Made by a program: the position numbers and the translations under genes. A DNA stretch of 64,000 bases from Chlorops oryzae (Eukaryota; Arthropoda; Insecta; Diptera; Chloropidae). Every line of letters begins with the position of its first letter. Position 1 is the first letter of the stretch. The stretch covers positions 79,896,779-79,960,778 of the forward strand of contig CM035808.1 in NCBI GenBank assembly GCA_020466095.1. The letters are read 5' to 3'. The notes under the pieces were generated by a model that saw nothing but the letters and a program-made list of their open reading frames with translations, was not told the origin of the DNA and searched no databases. Of this stretch, positions 20,075 through 29,639 are shown piece after piece.

Positions 20075-21748
20075 GAATCATAGAGCATATTGATGACGCC
20101 GTAACTAGTTTTGCTTCCATTCTTCAACCAGCAGCGAAAAATTCTACTCCTTGTACGAAAGACAGGACTAGAAAACCCCGGACCAATATAGAAATTGAAA
20201 ACCTTGTTGCCGAAAAACGAAGATGCAGGCGCGAATGGCAATGATTCCGGTCACCATTTGCCAAAGATAGACTAAAAGACGCTGAAAAAACAGCTTAGAC
20301 TAGCTCTAATCAGGGAAAAGGAAATTGAAAAAAGCCACTTTATCCAGAAACTTTCGCCCAGCGGTGTTAATTGAGAGCCCATGTGGTTAGCGAGCCGCAC
20401 TTTTAAGAATCCTGTATATAGTGAGTCACCCATTCGTAGACCTAACAATGTGTGGGCGCGATCCGACGAAGAGAAAGCAACGGCTTTTGCAGTACACCTT
20501 AGTAGAGTACTTCAATCTAACCCGAGCACTATTGTACACAATTTCCCAACTCAATCCGAAAACACAAACAGAATTCGCGCAAACTTTATTCCGAGTGAGG
20601 TATCTAATACCATAAAAAGTGAATTAGTTTGTAAAAAAGCCCCCGGATATGATCTTATTACTCCGGAAATGTTAAAAAATTTACCTTTCGTAGCAGTAGT
20701 ATTTTTAACTGTGCTTTTTAATTCTATTATAAAGTATGGTTATTTTCCAAATCATTGGAAACGATCGGTTATTAAAATGGTGTCTAAACCCGGTAAAGAT
20801 CCTACGCAAACTTCCTCTTACAGACCCATAAGTCTCCTTCCTTGTCCTTCAAAGTTATTCGACAAACTCCTGATATCCAAATTGACTCCATTTCTTCAGG
20901 AACAACATAGTATTCCTTCCCATCAATTTGGATTCAGAAAAAAATTACGGTACTAACATATAGAGCAAGTAAACCGTATTACCAACGAAATAAGAATCGC
21001 ATTTGAACATCGCGAGTACTGCTCAGCAGTTTTCTTGGACGTGCAACAAGCATTCGACAAAGTTTGGCACGACGGTTTGCTACATAAAATCCGAAGCTTA
21101 CTTTCTTTAAATTTTCACGCGACCTTTGAGCCATACTTAAAACATAGAACGTTTCAAGTAAAACATAACTCGTTTACAACAAAATGTTATGAAAATCATG
21201 CAGGGGCTCCTCAAGGAAGTGTTGTTGGGCCTATTTTCTATCTTTTGTACACAGCAGATATTCCTAATAGCGATCGAGTATCAATTTCCAACACTGGCTT
21301 ACTAAATGGCGAATCCAAATAAACGAGCTCAAATGCCGACATATCGGAATTCACTTAGATAAAAGATTGACATTGCGTAAGCACATCGAGGCCAAGAGAA
21401 CCCAAATGAAGCTGAAAGCAAGCAGCTTGCACTGGCTCATAAATAATCGCTCTGATTTAAAGCTAGATTGTAAAGTCCTTCTGTACACGCAAGTTATGAA
21501 ACTTATATGGACGTATGGTTTGCAATTGTATGGACATGCAAGCGCTTCGAATAAAGACATTCTACAGCGAGCACAATCCAAAATACTAAGGACAATTACG
21601 GGAGCCCCAAGGTTTGTTACAAATGAAAGAATACATAGATAACTCAACGTAGAAATGGTGAAAACGGAATTCGCCAAAATCAAAGAAAATTATTTTTGTA
21701 AACTGCAAGCTCACGTAAATCCACTAGCGCGTTCACTAACAAATGATA
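20075..21748 (+). pseudogene. Decayed jockey-like LINE fragment (ORF2)
   Basis: It is collinear with residues from about 265 to the C-terminus of the intact ORF2 at 58047-60701. Recognisable pieces are the endonuclease-RT linker, RT block YRPISLLPC (near 20820), HQFGFRKK (near 20925), DVQQAFDKVWHDG (21035) and GAPQGSVVGP (21205). The stretch with the FADD catalytic motif is deleted at about 21285, so the enzyme is dead. Stops and shifts occur at 20245, 20370, 20957, 21320 and 21642. It is 5' truncated and ends just before the C-terminus. Confidence 0.85.
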
Positions 21749-22262
21749 AGGGATGCGGAGGGATATTGGTGGAAAATGAAGGGGTGCAGCTTAATGTCGA
21801 CTTTAAATTCTTCTTCAGGACACTAAAAAATTTAAGTTGGAATATTTAATCTTTTATTTCATGGCTTTAGAAAATTAAACCTTTGGGGGATTTTGGGGAG
21901 CGCTGGGGCAAAAATGAAGCGCGATGAAGAAAATCGGACCCCTGATTCGTAATAAGCACCCCAACATAGAGAAGGGTATGTCATCCTTCTTTAACAGGAT
22001 TTTTTTTGTGTGCCGGTGTAATAGGAAGAGCTTCATTTTATATATAGAATCGGAAAACATTTTACGTCAAAAGGTTAATGGTACCTACATGGTATTGGAA
22101 ACCGACAAATTTTCCCCCAGATGCACAATACCGTTTTAAGTTTGAAACAGTGTCAAAAGATAGCGTACCATACTTGGAATATAATTAAGGATTTAAAAAA
22201 GATATACGGTTAATTCAGCGTATACCAAATTCAGATAAAACATAAAACCCGAAAAAAATATA
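21749..22262. other. Unassigned DNA
   Basis: No gene recognised. A small open frame at 21924-22139 has no family resemblance that I can see. Confidence 0.3.
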
Positions 22263-22264
22263 TA

Positions 22265-22653
22265 CAGTCAAAACCATTTATAACAGACTTAAAGGGACCG
22301 GAAAATCTGTCTGTTGTATACGATATCTGTTATAGAAATATATCGCATATAGAAGACAGTCTGCTATATTAGATACATTTATGATATATATCAGACATTC
22401 TATTATTTACAGTAATGCCCGAGAAGCATTTTTGGTGAAAAAAAAACAGTAAGCAAAGGAATTAGTCAATTGTCTGTTACCAACGATATATCGAGCCGTG
22501 GGGACTTCCAAACGTGTATTTTCTACTACAAGCGATGTTCGTTATATACGAATTCCTATGTATTATTCCCATTACACTTGGAGGGACCAGAGGTTTTGTC
22601 TGTTGTATACGATAGTCTGTTATAGCCGGACCTGCTAAAAACGATTTCCACTG
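22265..22653 (-). mobile_element. Tigger-like MITE, copy 2 (inverted)
   Basis: This is the same element as 19018-19419 in the opposite orientation (389 bp, a few small indels). It starts CAGTCAAAACCATTTATAAC and ends with the inverse of CAGTGGAAATCG. TA flanks it (22263-22264, 22654-22655). Confidence 0.82.
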
Positions 22654-22655
22654 TA

Positions 22656-23255
22656 CATGTAAAACCCATGCTTAAGTCTGCGTGAACTGATTTGACCGTT
22701 CATGAGATTTGGTAGTGATAATAAAAAGCGAATAATTGCCAGCAGTGTCTTCTAGAGGTTTACGCCGACTAGGCCGGATCGGCGACGGCGGCAGCGGCCA
22801 GGGCCAGCGAAACGTGAGTCTTCCATGTATGGAATAAGGTGTTTGTGGGAAGGGGGGAAATGTGGTAAAAAAATTTTTTATAGTAAAGTAAATTATGTAA
22901 CCATGTTAAATTAATGAAGGACCTAATAAAATAAAAAAAAACTGTCAAATATATGTAGATATGGGAAAGTGCTAATTTGATGATTTCTAACTTATACATA
23001 AGTAGGTTTACGATATATAAGATCGGTATGTTATGATTAAGCTTGTTTAACATTGCAAAAAATTTATACGCCGCCGACGCCGCCGCGCCGTTTACGCCGT
23101 TTTCGCCAGCGGCGGCTCAGAAACGTCACGAAACGGCGGCGGCGGCGGCGGCGGCGTATATGTCTAGTGTCTTCAATACTGCTTTATAAAAATTCAATTG
23201 TTATTATAATACTACCTAGATAGTTTTTAAAATTCAATATCAAATCAAAATGAGG
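22656..23255. repeat. GC-triplet repeats with a hairpin
   Basis: GGCGAC/GGC triplets at about 22779-22800 and a dense GCC/GGC field at 23069-23157. The latter begins TATACGCCGCCG and ends CGGCGGCGTATA, so the block is an inverted repeat of about 95 bp. The DNA between is AT-rich with no gene recognised. Confidence 0.55.
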
Positions 23256-23650
23256 CGGCCTGAAAAATGGCCCCAATGTAAAATGGCGCCAAACTGAAAA
23301 TGAAAAAGGCCCCCAAATTTAATGAAAAAAGGCCCCAAAAACAAAAACAGGTGTTTTAACCGAAATTAAAAATGACCCAAAACTAGAATATAAAACGGCC
23401 GTTATGGAATTTAAAAAATTAAAAATGAAAAAGGCCCGAACTTTGGGGTAATTTTGCATAATGCATTGTTGCCGCACTTTGAAAAATGAAAAAAGTCCCC
23501 AAAATTGGGTTATTTTTGCATTATGAAAAATTACCCCAAATCAGAAATGAAAAAAGGCCCCAAATGTAACATAAATTTTGAAAATGCAAAATGATCCCAA
23601 AAAAATGAATAAAGGCCCCAAAGAAAAGAAAAATCGCCCTAAAAATCGTG
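23256..23650 (+). repeat. Irregular AAGGCCCCAAA minisatellite-like field
   Basis: At least a dozen variants of ATGAAAAAAGGCCCCAAA occur at irregular 20-45 bp spacing. They are clear near 23300-23340, 23420-23440, 23485-23510, 23545-23570 and 23605-23630. Interspersed units contain TTTTGCATTATG or CAAAATGGCGCC. Spacing and sequence both drift, so it is not a clean tandem array. Confidence 0.7.
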
Positions 23651-23759
23651 TTGTTGTTTTCAATAAAAAATTTTGTGGACCTTTTGCATTTTAAGTTTGG
23701 GTCCATTTTGCATTGCCGCCATTTTACAGGGACCCTCAAAATGAATTGGAAAAATTACT

Positions 23760-24235
23760 TATAGCCTTTTCAGACTAGCAACTTAATCTACATTTAGAGC
23801 CAAATTCTGAATTTATCCGTGTATTTAAATGCATTTAAGGATTTAGCAGGCCCTTCACGACGGCCAAAGCGTACGTTTTTGGGTGTCACGGCAAGACTTT
23901 ATGATCCTTATAGACTAGTGTCTGCATTTGTTATAAGAGTAAAAATCTGAATCCAACAAGTCTGGGATAGTAAAGCTTCATGAGCCTTGATTCTTCCAGC
24001 GCTTTTAAGACTCATATAGGAAGCCATATTCGCTGAGGTGACTGATTTTGAGCGTATAAGAACCTCGCGCTGGTTGGGATATGAACGAACTTTTGAGCTG
24101 ACACTTCATGGATTTCCTGATGCATCTACGAAAGCATGTGGCGCAGTCATATATGCAGTTAAATTGCTTTTGGCCTTCGTTAAAGGCGTACCCAAGCACT
24201 ATTTCTTTGGAAACTTATCGTTGCAGTGTAAATAA
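23760..24235 (+). pseudogene. BEL/Pao RT-end and RNase H remnant
   Basis: The plus strand encodes TKR-like then FLGVTARLYDP (about 23878-23910), a hallmark between RT and RNase H of BEL/Pao. The RNase H opening LTLHGFPDASTKACGAVIYA follows at about 24098-24157, with the first catalytic Asp. Stops interrupt the frame, which ends at 24233. Upstream RT and downstream integrase are absent. Confidence 0.65.
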
Positions 24236-24946
24236 ATTGAAGGAAAATACTTTTTGTACTTTTATTAACTCGATTCTGATTGATTATAACACAAGTTTAC
24301 AAATAAAGGCCAACTTTTGGACCAGAGAAACTGGATAGCGACCCTATAGGAATTTTTCGTGCTGATTCCGAATCTGGTACCCGTTTTTCTCTATCACGTC
24401 AAGTTTTTGAGAAATCGTTAAATAACGGTTTTTGACATTTTTACCTATAGTCTATGTCAATAATGAGGTCGTAGACCCTATATGCCTTAACCGATTTCAA
24501 AGTTTTTGGTACTCATATGAAAGAGGAATGACAACGCAACATATCCTTAATACACAAATTTGGAATTGATTCAATAACTTGGAAGCTATAGGGCAAAAAA
24601 CGCGATGCTGATTTCCAATTTTTAGCGATTTTGTTTAAAAACTTGAAATTCAAATGGTTATAATTTCCGAACCAAGGCTGGTATTCCAGGTCTTAATGCT
24701 TTGAATGAAAGAACAATCAATTGAAAAAGTTTTGAGCCTAAAACAAAAAAAATCCGTTGCGTCGTTCTAATTTTATGAGGATTTTCGCTGAAAATGACAA
24801 AAACGAATTTTTATTTTTGGTATATTCTTCGCTCGTTCATATGTATATTTCAGTTCGAATTGTGTATGTTGGTAAAACTGGCTTAAACAACATAAAACTT
24901 AAATTCTATTTTAAACCTATCTTTAAAGCTAAAACCAATTTAAACT

Positions 24947-25477
24947 TTAAAAATGAACAGAATTTGAACTGAGCCTTTTGTATTGTTTACTATCTGTTTC
25001 GCGTATAAGGGACCAGCAATAGTCACTCAACATTCCTTCATCCCAAAAGCCCTTATAATTTTTTTCAATCCTCTGTAGGTCCTGGTGAATGCGCTCTCCT
25101 TGTTCGTCGCTAGTTTTGCCCAAGTTTTCGGGGAAGAAATCCAAATGTGAGTGGAGAAAATGTATTTTTAGTGACATCCGAACTCCCATTTTTCGATAAT
25201 TTTTCAAGAGTCCTCCAACTATTTTTATGTAGTTGTCGCTTTTTTTATTTCCCAAAAAATTTCCCACAACGTCTTTAAATGATGACCAAGCAGCTGCTTC
25301 TATAGGTGACAGATGTTTCAAAAAGTGTTCATCACGCATGATTTTTCTGATGTCTGGTGGGAAATTTTTTGGGAAATAAAAAAAGCGACAACTACATAAA
25401 AATAGTTGGAGGACTCTTGAAAAATTGTCGAAAAATGGGAGTTCGGATGTCACTAAAAATACATTTTCTCCACTCAC
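24947..25477 (-). CDS. Orphan protein tail spanning the palindrome
   Basis: This is a 176-codon minus-strand frame. Residues 1-41 are read from the right arm and are merely the antisense of the protein's own distal coding sequence. Residues 42-70 come from the 87-bp spacer and 71-176 from the left arm. The credible part is about residues 41-176: it opens PDIRKIMRDEHF, has AAAWSSFKDVVGNFLGN, then MSLKIHFLHSHLDFFPENLG, a DEQGERIHQDLQ motif and an SDYCWSLIRE motif near the end. I recall this pattern in large families of uncharacterised arthropod and cnidarian proteins, probably transposon-borne; no function is known to me. The right arm encodes the same tail on the plus strand with an in-frame TAG (near 25480). 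Confidence 0.6.
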   Translation of the reverse strand: MSGENVFLVTSELPFFDNFSRVLQLFLCSCRFFYFPKNFPPDIRKIMRDEHFLKHLSPIEAAAWSSFKDVVGNFLGNKKSDNYIKIVGGLLKNYRKMGVRMSLKIHFLHSHLDFFPENLGKTSDEQGERIHQDLQRIEKNYKGFWDEGMLSDYCWSLIRETDSKQYKRLSSNSVHF

Positions 25478-25677
25478 ATTAGGATTTCTTCCCCGAAAAC
25501 TTGGGCAAAACTAGCGACGAACAAGGAGAGCGCATTCACCAGGACCTACAGAGGATTGAAAAAAATTATAAGGGCTTTTGGGATGAAGGAATGTTGAGTG
25601 ACTATTGCTGGTCCCTTATACGCGAAACAGATAGTAAACAATACAAAAGGCTCAGTTCAAATTCTGTTCATTTTTAA
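25366..25677 (+). pseudogene. Second copy of the orphan tail in the right arm
   Basis: This is the mirror image of residues 74-176 of the minus-strand frame. It keeps the QGERIHQDL and DYCWSLIRE motifs but has a TAG where the left arm encodes Leu (in HSHLDFF). It starts inside the palindrome and has no start region of its own. Confidence 0.75.
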
Positions 25678-26309
25678 AGTTTAAATTGGTTTTAGCTTTA
25701 AAGATAGGTTTAAAATAGAATTTAAGTTTTATGTTGTTTAAGCCAGTTTTACCAACATACACAATTCGAACTGAAATATACATATGAACGAGCGAAGAAT
25801 ATACCAAAAATAAAAATTCGTTTTTGTCATTTTCAGCGAAAATCCTCATAAAATTAGAACGACGCAACGGATTTTTTTTGTTTTAGGCTCAAAACTTTTT
25901 CAATTGATTGTTCTTTCATTCAAAGTATTAAGACCTGGAATACCAGCCTTGGTTCGGAAATTATAACCATTTGAATTTCAAGTTTTTAAACAAAATCGCT
26001 AAAAATTGGAAATCAGCATCGCGTTTTTTGCCCTATAGCTTCCAACTTACTGAATCAATTCCAAATTTGTGTATAAAGGATATGTTGCGTTGTCATTCCT
26101 CTTTCATGTGAGTACCAAAAACTTTGAAATTGGTTAAGGCATATAGGGTCTACGACCTCATTATTGACATAGACTATAGGTAAAAATGTCAAAAACCGAT
26201 ATTTTACGATTTCTCAAAAACTTGACGTGATAGAGAAAAACGGGTACCAGATTCGGAATCAGCACGAAAAATTCCTATAGGGTCGCTATCCAGTTTCTCT
26301 GGTCCAAAA

Positions 26310-26928
26310 CCTTGTATACCTGTGTAATTAAAGAAAAATTTTACGAGAGAGGTATGACTTGTATACTAACAGAAAAACCGGAAGAAGAAAGATCGTCGAT
26401 GTGTCAGAAGAGACATCAGCTGTTATGAGCGAGACAGTCCGTGGCGCTTAGTAATTTCTACTCCTTCTGGGAATGGTTGCCAGACCGAGGTCCGCCACAT
26501 ATAGCCCCTCCAGAGTCGACGCCTATGTTAGATGTAGACGATTTGGGAAATGGACTCTTCGCCCGAAACGAGTAGTTGCATATTGTGAATGTGGCAGTTG
26601 TTGATACTCAACATAATGTGTTTTTTTGTTTTATTTATAAAGTATAAATTTCTGCGACGACAGAAGTCGCTAATTAATTTTTAAAAAACAGAATTTTACT
26701 AAATCAGTAATTTCTATCTTTGTTGCATATTGTTATTAGTATATAAGAACAAATTATGGTTCAACAAAAATGAGTTAACAACCATAATTCAGCGTTTTAA
26801 TTCATGCTCTAGACAGGTACATGCGCTTGGCTAGAATAATTCAATCAAACCAATCTTCGTTGTGTTTAGGTTCATGTTCTTAAACACAAAGGGTTAGCAG
26901 CCCATATTAGACTTAAGGTCTAATCATT
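26310..26928 (+). repeat. Probable LTR and leader of BEL element A
   Basis: Placed between the palindrome and the primer site at 26929. The 3' end reads CTAATCA directly before the primer site; the 5' boundary is not clear. No coding content. Confidence 0.35.
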
Positions 26929-26943
26929 TGGTGACCCCCGAAT
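26929..26943 (+). promoter_or_regulatory. Primer-binding site of BEL element A
   Basis: TGGTGACCCCCGAAT is 46 bp upstream of the gag ATG, right after an LTR-like CA end. Similar TGGTGACCCC sites are used by BEL/Pao elements. Confidence 0.5.
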
Positions 26944-26988
26944 AAAAAAAAATTAAACGCGCAATCTTTTAAACCGCATAAAAAATTC

Positions 26989-27744
26989 ATGAATTCACTC
27001 CGTGAATTAAAGGAGCGACTACTCAAGGAAGGATTCAGCATCCACAGCATTTCGTTCTACCAAGGCAAGAGCAAGTTGATTCTTGAGCGACTAGAAGTAA
27101 TAAAAGACATCGAAAAGCGGTTCTTGGCATAACCCGAACAAGTCAACGGCTACTCACATTATCTATTTCTAAACTTTGAAGAGGAAATGAGGGAGTTAAT
27201 TGACGCTATAGATGAGGCATGCGACATTCCACAGTCACAGCAGGTGGACACTGTATCACCACCCATAGAAGCCCATGAAGTACCATTACCGAAAATTCAA
27301 ATTCCAAAATTTGATGGGGCCTTTTCTCAATGGACACAGTTCAAAGACCTATTTGTTGAGCTCATTCATGAAAATCAAATAAGCGATGTACAAAAAATGT
27401 ACTACCTATCGAGTGTTATGGCAGGAGAGGCGAAAAATTTAATAAATCACCTCTCCATGTCACCAGAAAACTACAACATACCGTAGGAAATAGTAACAAT
27501 TCGTTACGACATCAAACGACTTCTAGTTACAGAATTAATGAACAAAATTTTGTCACAGCCTAACGCAACATCAGAGTCTGCAGCAGCATTAAAAAAGTTG
27601 CATGACATGACCATCGAATGCATGAATGGACTGAAAGCGCAAGGCATTTCAGTGGAAGAATGGGACATCCTTGAGGCGCACCTTCTAATCAAGAAGCTTG
27701 ACCGAAATATTCATTCAGCGTTTGAACAAGTATTATATGCAATT
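26989..27744 (+). pseudogene. BEL/Pao gag of element A, first part
   Basis: One frame from the ATG at 26989, broken only by TAA (27130-27132) and TAG (27484-27486). The N-terminus (LRELKERLLKEGFSI) is a short helical, SAP-like module. From about residue 100 it has the DUF1759-type gag core: LPKIQIPKFDGAFSQWTQFK, SDVQKMYYLSSVMAGEA and the following helices. The frame is interrupted at 27745 by a large inverted-repeat element and resumes at 32950. Confidence 0.75.
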
Positions 27745-27814
27745 CAGACTAGCATCGAAATCCCGGGATTTCGGCACTTGGATTTCGTGAAATCCATATC
27801 GAAATCCAAGCGTT

Positions 27815-28440
27815 TACACGACAATATCGCCATTGAGAGGATTTGGTTTGACAGCGATTCATCTGTTTGTAGTGCTGCCAATCGTAGGGAAATTTGCTTA
27901 AAAATTTTAAGAGATTTTTTAAACAAAAAATTTTAGGGACAAAAGGACAGATTTCTTAAAATCGGCAAATGTACGGAATTTGTGATGTATTCTAAAATAT
28001 TTAATAAATTTTGTCATAAAATTAAAAAGACAAAATAAAAACTATGCAAACCTGTGTTTATGTGAAAAAGTTCGGTCGAAGCTCTCCCTAAGCGTCGATA
28101 GTCTACAAATTTGAAAATTGAAATAGTATTGGGACTCATGTTGCTCGCAAATTGTGGGAAATGAGAAATTTGTCACACAACTGTGAAAATTTATATGAAA
28201 GTTTACGATGGGAAAAGTTGCGAAGGCATTTGCGAAGCTGCATGAGTACCACTAGTATTTGTATGGGCTTTTTTGATAAAATTGATAACTGTTTTATTTA
28301 CCGCTTCAATATAAGAGCTATTCATATTTTTAATGAAATCATTTTTATTTAAACCATAACAAAAAAACTTATTTTTAGAAAGAAACTTTTTATTTTTGAA
28401 AAAAAAAAAACAAAATATCCAAAAGATCCTCCTTATGAAC
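27815..28440. other. Left interior of the foldback-like element
   Basis: AT-rich, no coding sequence recognised. It lies between the left inverted repeat and the presumed start of the LINE. Confidence 0.4.
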
Positions 28441-28601
28441 GATTAGAGTGTTCGGACGTGCTTTCTGCAAGCTCCTGGTGCATTTTAAAATACTAAAGTT
28501 TTTTCATTGACTATTAATTCGAAGGTGTATGATATATTTATTTCTTCACGCGTTGAGTATAAGTTGAAACATAAAAATAATTTGAAAAATAAAATAGTGC
28601 A

Positions 28602-29468
28602 ATGTCGTCTAAAAATAATGAACACAGTGCCCAAGGTACAAGCGTAGAAAAAACAATTAAAATGAGTACACGAGCTAGACCAGTAGATGTGCTCGGCAGT
28701 TCTAGCACACCTAACCCTCCTAAGACAGCTGGAGAACTCTCTAACCCGTCGTGGCTCCGAGAGCTCAAGCGAATTAAAGAGGCTATAATAAATGAGGTAA
28801 AAGTGGAAATAAAGTGCAGCGAAGAGCGGCTTCTTTTGAAGTTCGATGACCTCTCGAGCGAGGTAAGAGAGCTTAAGCAAACATATAAACTACTTAACGT
28901 TAGACTCACTAACGTTGAATCTACGTGCGACGAAATCTCTGCATTACAACAACAACTACAAGTTTTGAAGAGACATGCCGAGAAACGCGAGAATGAAATG
29001 AATGCAATAGATCTTATCATAAATGGCATACCGAATAAAATTGATATTTCTAACATGTGTCTCTTTGAAATGATATGCAAATCGAATCGCTTTGAAGTGC
29101 CGCAAGTGCGAGAGACTTTCCGACTGCCTGCTCGCAACGAAGGCGGTGCAACGCCGATCATCGTTAAACTCTCTTCGGCTCACTCACGTATCCAGCTGTT
29201 TAAAGCCATAGCTGGCTTTTGCAAAGCCAATAGGCGTTCGCTAACACTTGGTGACATCGGCCTTCATGGAAATTCGAATATATACCTTCACGAAAGCCTT
29301 AGTAGGGCGAACAAAGAGATTATATTTCATGCGTCTCAACTTAAGAGACAATCTCTGTTAGCGGCTGTTTTCTCTATACGAGGTCATGTGTTTGTACGAA
29401 AGCGAAAAGGAGAAGAGGCATTTCGTGTCACTGATAAAAGTGACATTGATCGAATTATCAGTACTTAA
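28602..29468 (+). CDS. LINE ORF1, coiled-coil RNA-binding-like protein
   Basis: This 288-residue protein starts MSSKNNEHSAQGTSVEK. Residues 60-130 form a heptad-rich coiled coil (LERLKRIKEAI-like start, then EVRELKQTYKLLNVRLTNVE). A more basic C-terminal half follows, with a LRLPARN-type and KSLSRANKEIIFHASQLKR-type segment similar to ORF1 proteins of insect CR1/L2-group LINEs, which bind the element RNA. No zinc knuckles. The frame is open throughout, unlike ORF2. An (AAC/AAT)n run at about 29474-29500 lies in the spacer to ORF2. Confidence 0.7.
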   Translation: MSSKNNEHSAQGTSVEKTIKMSTRARPVDVLGSSSTPNPPKTAGELSNPSWLRELKRIKEAIINEVKVEIKCSEERLLLKFDDLSSEVRELKQTYKLLNVRLTNVESTCDEISALQQQLQVLKRHAEKRENEMNAIDLIINGIPNKIDISNMCLFEMICKSNRFEVPQVRETFRLPARNEGGATPIIVKLSSAHSRIQLFKAIAGFCKANRRSLTLGDIGLHGNSNIYLHESLSRANKEIIFHASQLKRQSLLAAVFSIRGHVFVRKRKGEEAFRVTDKSDIDRIIST

Positions 29469-29639
29469 TGATTACAACAACAATAACAATAATAATAATA
29501 ATTATCCTCTCACTGTATTGAATTACAACAATTTCTATGTTCTCGTTTTTTATTTTATTCTCTTCTTTTATTCTTACTTTCTAGCTCAATTAATTCGAAA
29601 CCAGCTTAAGAGTTACATTAGAAGTTTAATTGACTGAAC

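Larger units (their letters stand above)
24315..26309. mobile_element. Palindromic element with 954-bp arms
   Basis: 24315-25268 and 25356-26309 are inverted copies about 98% identical by eye, joined by an 87-bp spacer. The outer ends read TTTTGGACCAGAGAAACTGG and its inverse. The arms contain the 3' part of an open frame (below) plus about 630 bp of AT-rich sequence. No target duplication is evident (CAAC on the left, CCTT on the right). It may be a foldback-type DNA element or a large inverted duplication of one end of a transposon. Confidence 0.85.

Noticed and set aside
19743..20093. 116-codon plus-strand frame
   Set aside because: No recognised family, and its end overlaps the start of the LINE remnant.
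24757..25867. Two identical 71-codon frames on opposite strands (24757-24972 and 25652-25867)
   Set aside because: They are the same sequence in the two arms of the palindrome, lie in the 3' untranslated part and have low-complexity Phe/Lys/Asn composition. They are not genes.
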